From Porites lobata (Eukaryota > Cnidaria > Anthozoa > Scleractinia > Poritidae), in contig CALNXK010000107.1 in the NCBI GenBank assembly GCA_942486035.1, positions 124,001 through 188,000 on the forward strand: a DNA stretch of 64,000 bases, in the 5' to 3' direction. The notes under the pieces are model-generated. The model worked only from the letters and a program-made list of their open reading frames with translations, was not told the origin of the DNA and ran no database searches. Below are positions 49,901 to 58,978 of this stretch, piece by piece (within the stretch, counting starts at the first letter, position 1; every line of letters begins with the position of its first letter). The translations under genes were made by a program, and so were the position numbers.

Positions 49901-52900
49901 TTCGCATACGTAGGGTAGTGTTGTATTTTTTCATAATTTCATAGCAGCAGGGAAACTAACTTCACAAGAATAAAATGCTATCCAAGATTTACACTCAGTG
50001 GCCTTGCATATAGTTATGTTTGTCAAGTCAGTTATTTCTTAACCAATGAAAGTGTAAGGGCATTAAAGGTTTCTTGTGGTTTGAAAACAACTTGAATTTC
50101 AGCTAACAAAAAGCAGTGTTCAAACTTTGTGAGCCATGGTCCATTGCATGGTTGTCTAAGTTTGTAATTTAGTTAGAACATCACTTGCCTGGTTCTTTGG
50201 CCATTAGTCAAGAAAGCATGAACAGTTGCCTAACTATTCCCTGCACAAAAGGAAAATGTTCTTGTCCCTGACAACTGGTCAGGACTGGTTTTTGTGCCCT
50301 TGGTTTCCTTGAATCAAGATTGTTACTAAGGGCGGGGAACCAGGGATTTCCCATAGCTACAATACACTGCCTATTACAGTGCTTTTCAAAAACGCGTGAA
50401 TTCCAAAGTTCAAAAACCAACTGACGTTTGCGTTTTTCGCTGCCATCAATCATCTTAGAGGACCTCTCAGGAAACAGAAATTTACTTCAACAGGTTCAAA
50501 AGGTCATGGTTTGTGATTGGTGATTGGTGATTGGTGATTGGTGAATTTTGATCTGTGTGGTGTGTTCCAAGGCTCGTTTCTTGTGACTGTAATTAGGATT
50601 GACGATGGCAAAAAATGCAATTGTGAAAGCGGCTTTTGATTTTCATTGTTTTTGTGTTTTTGAAAAGTGCAGTAAATATTGCATATACTGGGAACTTGAA
50701 ATTTTTGTAACAGCCCTGGTAAGTTGAAAACACAGTTAAAACTTTCAGCTCCAGATTGATCACAAATACATGCAAACCAGACTTCACCCAGTTGTGCTGT
50801 GTAAAAAGGGATACCCATTCAACAAGGCAAAATTGATTCAACAAAAAACGCATTCTTAGTGTTTCCTATGTTATTTTTCCTTTGTCTAGGCTGTAAATAC
50901 CTTTAAAAATGCTCGTCCAGCCAGTCCTTATGTCACCCCAGTAACAAAAAGTGCAGTGGCTACTAATAAAAGTACAGAGGTGAAGTCCCAGCCAGCTTCA
51001 AAGGATGTTGCTGACAGGTAAAATTTCCACAGAAAAGAAGAACTTTATCTGAGTGTCAATGTAGTTTTCACAAAAGTACTAATATTATTGGGGACACTAC
51101 TTTTACGTCTCCTACGGGAGATGGGACCACCATTTTAGGCAGTCATCTGAGCCTCGCGAAGGTCTATTTTAAGACCCTGAGTTTTGATCTGGTTGTGGAA
51201 TTGAACCTGTTACCTCCCGCTCTACAGTCAAGCTCTCTACTGACTGAGCTAATCCTACAGCAGTTAAAAAATCTAAAAATATTGTTAAGAAATTCGTTAA
51301 AATAGTGTAAAGAAAATCATTGAATATTGTCAAAAAACAGTGGCTTTGGTGATGCACACATTATGTTTCTTTCAAAGGAAATGGTCATACATTATCATTA
51401 ATTATCATTTGTGCCACATGTTTGTGAAGTTCCTTTAAATTTTTCTGATGTGATTATGTCTTCATTTCAGTGTGAGTGACAAAACTATCTCGGAAAGTAA
51501 ACCAGCTGTTGAAAATAAGGGTAATGCCACTGTTCTTTATTTTTTGTGTGGGTATATTGTACTGTATACACCACTTAAATTGATTATGGGCATGAAATCA
51601 CTAATATCATGGGTTTTGTCTTTTTAGTAGTGAAAGAAATAAATGATAATGAGAGAAAAACAAGGGAAAGTTCACCAAAAGTGAGTACTACAACTTCTTT
51701 ATAGCATTAAGATCACTTAGAGGATAACGTTATAACACAGGGAGCGTCACAAATTTTGTAACGTATTTACCTTTTCATCGTGATGTGTGTGTGCGAGAGT
51801 TTCCAATGATCTGATATCCATAAACCAAGTTCAACAAAACGAGTAAAAATTTTTTGAAGCTGAATTTGAGATATTTAGGTATTGGATAAATTAGCTGTTT
51901 GATGACTTATTGTTCTTGAAAAAAATCCCAATAAAAGCCAGCAAATTTGTGGGAAAATAAAATAGTGTTATTTTGTATAGAGTTTTTTTTTTTTTTTTTA
52001 CGCGATTTTGGACAGTTTCTTATAAGTTGCCTACATCCCCCGAAAAGTTAGTTTAAAAAATTAATGTCAAATTCTGTTGATCTGCAAGACAACTTGCAGT
52101 GTATAATTTCCATTGTTACAGAAATATGGTATTATCATACCATATCACTTAATGACTGGTCCACAAGGAAACAGTTAGTTTTGTTTCCCAAGGGACCTGT
52201 CTTTAAGTGATTAGTTGTATAGCTAAAAATTCATTAAACCTCACTGAAACGTTGGTCGTCAGTCAACATTAGTAGGTAACAGTGCACTGTTACCCTCTGA
52301 CATCATAGATTTTGCAATGTTGCCCGTTCAGAGATTTTGGTGGGAAACAGTTTCATTATTAGATGTCGTGTGACCTTGAAGTAACCAACGTGAGCACGCA
52401 CTGTTGGGAAAACATTTCCAGGTACATAACAATAAAATTTGTGACTGTGCTCTTTTCACCTTTACACAGCCTCCCCAGGTAGTCAATCCACCAGCAAGTG
52501 AACCACAACCCATCAGAGTCCACCACCGAGATGCCATGTCACAACAAGGTACATAGATCCTTGATTTTGCTTCAGTCACTTAACTGCCTGTTGTTCGCAT
52601 TTGACAAGCAACAACACAAAAATTTTATATGAATAATGTTAATTGACCAGTTAATTAAAAGCATTTAAGTACAGACGTTTCTGTTACAAGGACACATAAC
52701 TCTATAGAGTCTCACAGTCGCCTATAGTCAGGTATGTTCTGAGCCAACTAATGACCAGCTCCCAGTTGGCTTCCTAGCTCAATTGGTTAGAGCGTTGGAC
52801 TGGTGTCGCAGAGGTCAGAGTTCGAATCTCCACAAGCCTGAATTTTTTCAAGCTTTCTTTTCGCATCTGGACAAGTAGCCTATTTAACTGTGATTATCTT

Positions 52901-55900
52901 CCTTGCATTTATTCTATGGAGTCTAATAATTTCTAAAAAAATGTTCTTTTAATTTTACTCAGGTGCTGGTTTTAAGCCAGCTGGAGCCCCATTTGACCCT
53001 CGCAGAAGACAAGGAGACTTTCACCCAAGGTAACCAACGCGAAGCTTTTTAACCCTTTAGGTCCCAAGAGTGACCAACATCAATTTTCTCCTAACATCAT
53101 CAGCAGATCATCAAGAGTAAAGGTTATGAGAATTACTGAACTGATTACCAAAGGGAAAACGCTTTGATCTTAAACCAAATTCTCTCAACTATTCTTAAAA
53201 GAAATGTATGGAGATCAGTCTGGAGAATTTGTAAGTGGATCGTGGGGTTTAAAGGGTTAACACTCTAGCAAGTGGTTTTTCTCATCTTTTGTGCTTTACA
53301 CATGACTGTCTGCTGCTAATGTGCTTGGCTGAATAGAGCCTGTTATACCTGCCATTAGCACACTTAAACAAAAAGTATTGCCCTTGCATGGTAGCGTGCG
53401 CACCCCTTGCACCCTCCCCCTAGATCCGCTCCTGTGCCTAGAAGGCAATCTGTGGTATGTCTGCCGACATATTCCTGGAAGAAATCCTAGCTTTTTAAAC
53501 CAATCATTTGTTTATTTATATTACAGAGGGGCACCTCGGGTACCTGATGTGCGCCATGGATTGCCTGAACCTGTTATACCTCATGGACTCCCGCCCGATC
53601 ATGTACCCCGAGTCCCGGCTGTCAGGCCTAATATGCCAGGTCCATCTCATCTAAGACCTCGCATGAACGTCCCTGGTTATATGCCTGTCATGCATGCAGC
53701 GATTCCGGCACCAGCCGTTCCTCGCATACCTCCTGTCCCTACCATGGTGAGGCCAGCCCTACCCCACCACCCAGCATTTGGAGCGCCAGTCTTTGACCCA
53801 CTCCACCCTGTTGATGTATCCAGGTCTCTCACTCCTCCCATGTCAGAACGGGAATTCTACAAAATGCAAAAGAAACTCAAATCAAGGTAATTCTTGGTTT
53901 TCATTTGACGTCACGAAAATTCAAAGTTAAGGAAATGTTGATTCTTCTGACTTTGTACTTTCATAAGGTGTTACAGCAGCTAAACACCTTTATTCATACA
54001 AATCTTCGTTTCGAAAGGGTTCCTCAATTTGCGATTAAGGACGCTTGAATATTCCCATCCATGCTTTTGCGTGTCGTGGGAGTTAGCCGGCGGCTGGGAA
54101 AGCTCTTATGTGGGTTTAAAGCGTTTAGCGATTTTTGGAGATTTTGGTATCTCAACATTCCCTTTCTCAGAATAAATATTACTTTAATCTTTAAGAGTTC
54201 CTCAAGCGATGAATTGACGCATTTACACAAAAACTCAAAGACAGACTGCTGGCTTCCGGCGGCCATATTTGTACCCCTTAAAGGGACACCAACATAGTAT
54301 CTCCATACAAAGATTTATAAGTTTGGGTAAAACATTTCTCCAAATATCTCGCATATAAAATATCGCACAGAGCTGATTCTTGCTGAGGCTTTTTGTACGT
54401 TCATCTTCTTTCATTTCCCAGATTCTCGACTTTCTATATTGAATGGTTTCCATAGCGGGGGAAAGAAAACAGCAAACCTTGTGTGGCAAGCGTGACAACA
54501 ATTTTGTTTGAAAAAATTTCCGCCCTACTTTACCTTCCTTTACAGAAATTTGTTTGTAAAAGGCCTTGAAAAGTATTGTTAAGTGAAAATCCAAACAAAA
54601 CTCGTAAGTAATAGCCCTGTCACGTTGCTCACACACAAGCATTTTGCCGTCGTCTTCTTTCATCTGTCCTGTTGCTTACGCTCATTAGTACATGTAGCTG
54701 CCCTGACTGTTTTAATTTGTCATGTTTAGGAAAAAGAAACATGAACATCCTTCATCAAGTTACCCCTCTCGCGAGTCGCGTTCAAGAAAAGAGCCTAAGA
54801 AGGACACTAAGAAAGACCCGGCTAGCAGCCTTTTCGACTTTGATGACGAACTCTCCGAATACAGAAAACTTCAGAAAAGCCGTCAGCGATTACGCTCTCG
54901 CTCTTTGACTCCGTCACGCTCACGGTCACGTTCTCCATCGCGATCACGCTCACGCTCACGCTCACGGTCTATTTCACGTTCAAGGTCACGGTCTCTATCA
55001 CATTCGTCGCAAAGCCCTGCGCGATCGCCGACTCCTGAAGGATGGGACGAGTCACGCTCTCCTTCGCCTAGTTCATCTCGCGGCAAAGCTGAGGCTGGTT
55101 CCGCTGAGGAGAAGAAGAGAAAGCATAAGAAAAGGAAGAAGGAGCAGAAGGGTAAAGAACGCAAGAAGCAGAAGACTTCTCATGCCAAAGAAGGCGAACC
55201 TTCTACAGAGCAGAAAGAAAAGGCTGTTGCTGATAAAAATGCAGCGAAATCGTCGGAGAAGAAAAAGTACAAACGGCCTGTAAGGGACAACGCCAGTAAT
55301 AAGAAAATGGAGGAGGAGAAGGATACGGGAAAGGTTGTTGGAAAAGAGAAGGATGTGAAAGAAGTGAAAGAAAAAAGAAAGGAGAAAGTGAAAGAAAAAG
55401 AGAAAGGGAAGAAAAAGGAGAAGGAGAGAAAGAAAAGTGGTGATAAAGAAAAGGGGAAAGAGAAAGAAGAAAAAAAGAGTAAAGAGAAGAAGAAAAAGAA
55501 GGACAAAAGCAAAAAGGATGAGACATCTTCCGGGAAGAAGCGTAAGAACAAAAAGAAACACAAAAAGCATAAGCGACATAAGAAGGAAAAATCTAAAGAT
55601 GAGAAGGGTGGGGAGGAAGAGGAGACAAGCGATAGTAAGGCAAAGAAAAGTGATGACCCAGGGGTCTCCGCTGGGGATGAGAACCCTGATGAGAAAAACA
55701 GTACGGAAGAACAGGAGACACATGACAGCGATGAAGGCGCGCAACAAGATGAGAGCGAAGAGGAAGAGAACGAAAGTAGTGACGAAGGAATGAGTGGGGA
55801 GGACACGAAAGAGGAAGATGATGTTGAAGAAGAAAGAAAGGAAATGGAAGAAAGAGTAGGAAGTGAAGAAAAAGAGGAAATTAGGAGCGGTGAGATTAAA

Positions 55901-56377
55901 AGCAATGAAAAAGTGGATGAGGACGGAAAGAAAGAAACGGAAAAATCAATTGGGAGTGAAGAAGAAATGATGTGTGATGAAGAGCAGGAAGGAGGAAAAA
56001 AGAACGAACATGGCAAGAAAGTGGCCAATGAAAGTGAAGATGAAAAACTGGGAATTAGTGGAAGCGATGGCGAAGAGGAAGTTGATGAAGAGCAACTGTT
56101 AGGAAACGGAAGTGATGACAACGTAGAGGCAGAGGAGAAACTGACAGGAAACGGATGTGTCAAGGATAAGGAAGCGGAAGTGGAAATAGACCACACAAAA
56201 TTGGAAGAAAACGGAAGTTGTGGTGAGATAGAAAATGGAAATAATGTGGAAAATAAAGGTTTCGGTGGTAAGGATGACAGATTTTATGGAATCGAAAGTG
56301 GAAGAAAGGATGAAGTACTGCAGGGTAATGAAAGACAAGAAAATAAGGAGGCGGATATGAAAAGTGAAGAAGAATGA
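36598..56377 (+). CDS. RBBP6: RBBP6, E3 ubiquitin ligase and 3'-processing factor; 16 exons, 1,098 aa
   Basis: Exons: 36598-36766, 37852-37945, 39229-39268, 45781-45828, 46693-46781, 46932-47043, 48007-48125, 48890-49029, 49772-49872, 50890-51017, 51471-51520, 51628-51680, 52470-52548, 52963-53029, 53527-53886, 54730-56377. All phases match; total 3,297 nt. Domains in order: DWNN ubiquitin-like (1-77, starts MSCIHYKF), a conserved helix (ASEEDKLKAMMKQSG), CCHC knuckle (C167, C170, H175, C180), RING/U-box-like finger (C247 to C286), Pro/Met-rich linker, then SEREFYKMQKKLKSR and an SR, Lys-rich and Glu-rich tail. RBBP6 (yeast Mpe1) works in the cleavage and polyadenylation factor and ubiquitylates partners in the nucleus. 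The animal N-terminus begins MSC, which fixes the start. At 1,098 residues it is shorter than human (about 1,790); vertebrate Rb- and p53-binding regions are not recognisable. Confidence 0.95.
37981..38359. mobile_element. TA-flanked MITE with CAGTCTAACC ends (379 bp)
   Basis: CAGTCTAACCTCTATTATCT at the left mirrors GATAATCGAGGTTTGACTT at the right; both ends abut TA. Inner TCCGGATAATCG motif repeats. Tc1/mariner or pogo-type ends are the likely source. Confidence 0.75.
38390..38660. repeat. Dispersed repeat in RBBP6 intron 2, diverged copy of 49400-49640
   Basis: Both loci share AAAATCCTTG, CCAGGATTTGAGT, TTGATTRGYRTTG and CAATCMRGTTGAAG in the same order. Diverged, non-coding. Confidence 0.55.
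38807..39046. mobile_element. 240-bp MITE with TGCAAAGAAAGT ends
   Basis: TGCAAAGAAAGT at the left is exactly mirrored by ACTTTCTTTGCA at the right (12 bp). Inner GCCCGAGGCTAG and CTTGCCCGAATGG. Confidence 0.75.
40244..40817. mobile_element. 574-bp MITE with ATTGTGAAGAA ends
   Basis: ATTGTGAAGAACAGCTCCCC at the left mirrors GGGGAGTATTCTTCACAAT at the right. Near each end lie CAACTGTTGGTCAACAGT-type palindromes. Confidence 0.75.
41715..42222 (+). pseudogene. Coding-like remnant of unknown origin in an RBBP6 intron
   Basis: An open frame at 41908-42222 reads EDTTFFCQVCGFRKSNDTDY, then LLACAPIRNARLGSDFQRLR and PHWIPGLERHISIMLYEGKK, ending at TAA. The residue mix and C-x2-C motif look like real protein. 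A second open frame upstream (41715 on) is also protein-like but out of register, so at least one frameshift or lost splice is implied. I do not recognise the family. It could be a processed pseudogene, a transposon fragment or an exon of a nested gene. Confidence 0.35.
42676..43205. mobile_element. 530-bp TA-flanked element with CARTYGAACCTC ends
   Basis: TA-CAATTGAACCTCTCCAC at the left; GTGGAGGTTCGACTG-TA at the right (about 25-bp inverted repeats). Subterminal GTGGCC and GAGAGGTGG motifs repeat. Ends and TA duplication fit a pogo/Tigger-like MITE. Confidence 0.75.
46299..46503. mobile_element. 205-bp MITE with GGGGGACCCCAGG arms
   Basis: AAGGGCCT...GTGGGGGACCCCAGGT...GTGAGGTAAC at the left mirrors GTTACCTCAC...ACCTGGGGTCCCCCAC...AGGCCCTT at the right. 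Lies 190 bp before RBBP6 exon 5. Confidence 0.8.
46932..47043 (+). other. RBBP6: CCHC zinc knuckle of RBBP6 (exon 6)
   Basis: The exon encodes CYRCGKPGHFIRNCPTNG, a C-x2-C-x4-H-x4-C retroviral-type knuckle that binds single-stranded RNA. It is preceded by a Pro-rich stretch (PYAPGVPVP) as in the human protein. Confidence 0.95.
48545..48800. mobile_element. 256-bp fold-back MITE
   Basis: AACCTGTTAGGTT at the left mirrors AACCTAACAGGT at the right; further in, AGTTAATTTTTTATCTCAGG mirrors CCTGAGATAAAAAATTAACT. It lies about 90 bp before the RBBP6 RING exon. Confidence 0.8.
48890..49872 (+). other. RBBP6: RING / U-box-like finger of RBBP6 (exons 8 and 9)
   Basis: Exon 8 gives LRCPSCSNLLTDAVLIPCC and GTSYCDD; exon 9 gives the shared Cys and LLENEQECPSCGAENVSPD. 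Metal ligands are Cys only (C-x2-C ... C-x4-C-x2-C ... C-x2-C), the pattern of the RBBP6 finger, which folds like a U-box. It confers E3 ligase activity. Confidence 0.95.
49400..49640. repeat. Dispersed repeat in RBBP6 intron 8 (pairs with 38390-38660)
   Basis: See the partner locus; shared blocks are ACCAAAATCCTTG, CACCAGGATTTGAG and CCAATCAGGTTGAAG. Confidence 0.55.
50517..50545. repeat. (GTGATTG)n short tandem repeat
   Basis: About four 7-bp units, GTGATTG, in an RBBP6 intron. Confidence 0.9.
51105..51260 (-). mobile_element. tRNA-derived SINE
   Basis: On the minus strand: GGATTAGCTCAGTCAGTAGA (A-box) and, about 30 nt on, GGTAACAGGTTCAATTCC (B-box). The anticodon arm is not paired and the 3' part is non-tRNA, so it is a SINE. 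Confidence 0.7.
52765..52860 (+). mobile_element. tRNA-derived SINE
   Basis: CCTAGCTCAATTGGTTAGAG (A-box) and AGAGTTCGAATCTCC (B-box) are well kept, and GGCTT/AAGCC could form an acceptor stem, but the anticodon arm does not pair. A T-rich non-tRNA tail follows. Confidence 0.7.
53049..53260. mobile_element. TTAA-flanked MITE, best-preserved copy (212 bp)
   Basis: TTAA-CCCTTTAGGTCCCAAGAG at the left and GTGGGGTTTAAAGGG-TTAA at the right; exact TTAA on both sides. Lies in RBBP6 intron 14. Confidence 0.8.
54730..56377 (+). other. RBBP6: Low-complexity tail exon of RBBP6: SR, then Lys-rich, then Glu-rich
   Basis: The single 1,648-nt terminal exon encodes a conserved helix (FDFDDELSEYRKLQKSRQR), then Arg-Ser dipeptides (54895-55020), a Lys/Glu stretch with KKHKKHKRHKKEK at about 55555-55595, and a long acidic region to the TGA. 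Human RBBP6 also has SR and KHKKHKK stretches, but in a different order and spacing. The purine-rich coding strand creates long chance open frames on the other strand. Confidence 0.85.
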
Positions 56378-57338
56378 TGGGGTGAGAGTCTTAATAGTCA
56401 CGTGAGAGGATCGACGAACGGAAATGAACAGAACAAGATCAAAGAAATACGTTTGTGAAAGCGACACTAGAATGACAGTGGTAAGAATAGATTTCAAAAA
56501 AAACGTAAAGAAAGTCGAAAGAGGACATGTTCGAGGAACAAAAAGAAGGAAAAGAAAGGAATCTAAGTTACTCCTTTAAAACAAAATGCCTTTGAAATAA
56601 CCTCTTTTGTAAGCATTTTCCTGCATCGATATCAAAATATCATTTCTTGTGCTTATTTCTTTAATCGCTTAAAAGGTTAACATGGAATTGGGAATAAGGT
56701 CCAAGGTACCTTGAAAATCTTGGTAACAACGCTCTGGATTAAGCAGAAGCTGTGACTACCATTAATCTATGACAACCCTTGATGGATAAGTTGTCACAAA
56801 AAAATTTTGATACGTTTTTTCCCCAAAAATACCGTATTAAAAGGATGTAATAACAAAATCTAACGGAGGAAATACAAACTAGCGACGATGTCCTTTTTTT
56901 CCGTTTCGCTCTTTTCATTCTGGTGCCCACGAACCTTGCCTTTCAGGTTGTCTTTAATATCAACGTGCATCTTCTCCATGCTGTTTTGCACTAAGGAGGA
57001 GAAATTGTTGGAAAAGTAAACACATTTTTGTCTTTCGCGATCATCATCTTGATTCTTCTGATTTTGATGTTTGGTTTGTCAATGATATTGTCAAGAGAAA
57101 TTATAATTTTAGTCAGTATTATAGTTTCAAGATGAAGGAGAAAATTGCCAACCCTTCTTAGAGTAGTTACTGTAGTATTACAGTGTATTAAATGTATAAC
57201 ATGTAGTTAGAGGTAAGAGGAATGTGTTGTATGCATGTGTGTAATTTTTGTTCTATAAAAGAGCCGAAAAAAACCAACCTGACAATTTTTGTATGCCATG
57301 TAAATTTCAACCATTTGTACTTAGTTAATATAGGAGCT

Positions 57339-57344
57339 AATAAA
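57339..57344 (+). terminator. RBBP6: Candidate poly(A) signal of RBBP6
   Basis: AATAAA lies 962 nt after the stop codon, followed by T/G-rich sequence. It is the first canonical hexamer I found on this strand after the gene; earlier variant signals may be used. Confidence 0.45.
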
Positions 57345-58060
57345 TTGTATTTATTTTGATGTAAAAAAATCGCTTGGCTTCAATGTGTAGCTACTTTTGC
57401 TATGATGAAATACCTGAGTCATTACAACCGTCCTGTTTGGTTTGGGCGTTTGTAAACTCCCTTTCTACGCTTTCCTCTAACCCCACCCCCTCCCACTCCC
57501 TTTCCTCGCGCGCCCTAGGCGAGACTCTTATTTCGGATAAGAAAAGCGAAGCGGGGGGGCGGGGACGGGGGGAGAAAAACTCTTTCTCCCTTTTCCTCTT
57601 TCTCTCCTTTTCCTTTCCATCACTTCCTGCTCGAGCTAAATAAATGGGTGGAGGGGATGACTGTGGGAGGAGGGTTGAGTCCATCATCAGGACTAATATA
57701 TTGCTAATTCAGTTGATCAGGGAAATTTTGCATTTGTCAGCAAAAAAGTCAGAGAATTTCAGAAACCTCTGTATGGTTGTGGCAACCATGGCTTGGCTTC
57801 AGCACCCCGTTTTAAAAGTCCGTGCTTCCCACTTAGCCTTGAGAATGCCTGTGGAGGAGGCAGACACGTGCAGGGGAACGGGATCGATCATTCTCATAAA
57901 ACGCTTTGAGCTGTCCTGACTCGGTGGGGAATCTTGTATAAGCGCCCTGACGTGTTCCGAAATGAGAGACATTTGCTTATAATTTCAAAATGGAGAAACA
58001 AAAACCTTTTTGAGTACCTTTCGAGCTACCTGGGCCTGCATTGTGGTTGACAACTTTGGA

Positions 58061-58253
58061 AATAGAACAGTTGCACGATGACGTCATTATATTACAACTA
58101 CCAGAATCCTTCAGTGTAGTTGTTTTCTCGTTTGAATATTCAGGCTTTGCTTTTTAATCCTCAGCGGGATCGACAAATTTATAGAAGAAACAAAAAACGT
58201 GATTAGTTCTGGCAGTTATAGTCAAATGTCGTCAACGTGAAAATGGCCTTTTG
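58061..58253. mobile_element. MITE, second copy of the 13,070 family
   Basis: CAGTTGCACGATGACGTCAT at the left; GTCAACGTGAAAATGGCC at the right; inner CCAGAATCCTTCAG shared with the first copy. Confidence 0.7.
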
Positions 58254-58599
58254 TATGAAGAAGACAAAATTACTAAATGAGTTAACTAAAGTGAACATCA
58301 AATTTAAATGGAATGGTAGCTGATAAAAGCAGTCTACACGAAAGAAAACTCATACATTAGAATCACGTTTACGGAAAACGGCAATTGTCAAATGTACCAC
58401 GTGACCAAGTTTTTACTTGTCGTTAAATGTTCTTTACATCTTCACAAAATTAAGTTTCATGCAAGTTTTATCCAGAGGAACTATTCTGGACAGGTTTACT
58501 GCTCATTTTCTAATTAGAGGAATTATCAGCTTGAATCAGAATTTTGTTGTTCGCACGACTGCAACGGCAATAAGAACGTCAAAAATTCATTAAGGGTAA

Positions 58600-58700
58600 A
58601 TTGGCAAAACAACAACTCCGCACGTGCATCACGCTTTTTTGTACATTTCTTTGCCATCACTGCACGACTTCCACGTGAAAATGCCTAATATCCCGTTTTA
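58600..58700. repeat. Dispersed repeat, copy 3 (see 2095-2260)
   Basis: CGCACGTGCATCACGCTTTT, TTTCTTTGCC and CACGTGAAAATGCCTAAT. Confidence 0.55.
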
Positions 58701-58940
58701 GGGAGGACGTAAACAATCGACGCGAAATTTTCTTTCCCTTCTTAACCTGGATATGGCTTTTAGGAATTCAACTCCAGGAGAGTTCGCCTACATCTGGCAA
58801 AGTAAGTAAGTTGGAATAATAGCAATGACGTTTGAGAAAACGCGAATTCACTTTTTAAGCGACCCTATTTCGCATGTAAACTTACACAGAACACTATTTC
58901 CCAAAAAACTTTCTAACTCAATATCAAGATGCCCAATAGC

Positions 58941-58946
58941 TTTATT
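58941..58946 (-). terminator. CLUAP1: Poly(A) signal of CLUAP1
   Basis: AATAAA on the minus strand (TTTATT on plus) begins 33 nt after the stop codon, implying a very short 3' UTR. Confidence 0.7.
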
Positions 58947-58978
58947 CAATAGCACTCTATTTACAGACTTGAGTTCGT

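Larger units (their letters stand above)
56378..58978. other. RBBP6 3' UTR and spacer to CLUAP1 (tail to tail)
   Basis: RBBP6 3' UTR probably runs to about 57.36 kb. Beyond it are G-rich low complexity (57550-57575), a MITE at 58061-58253 and a dispersed repeat at 58600-58700. No gene is visible. Confidence 0.6.

Noticed and set aside
52768..52838. Possible functional tRNA gene
   Set aside because: A and B boxes are present but the anticodon stem does not pair and a non-tRNA tail follows; a SINE fits better.
55073..56196. Long minus-strand open frames (up to 338 codons) across the RBBP6 last exon
   Set aside because: They are Ser/Phe/Leu low complexity produced by the purine-rich coding strand; no ATG context or domain supports them.
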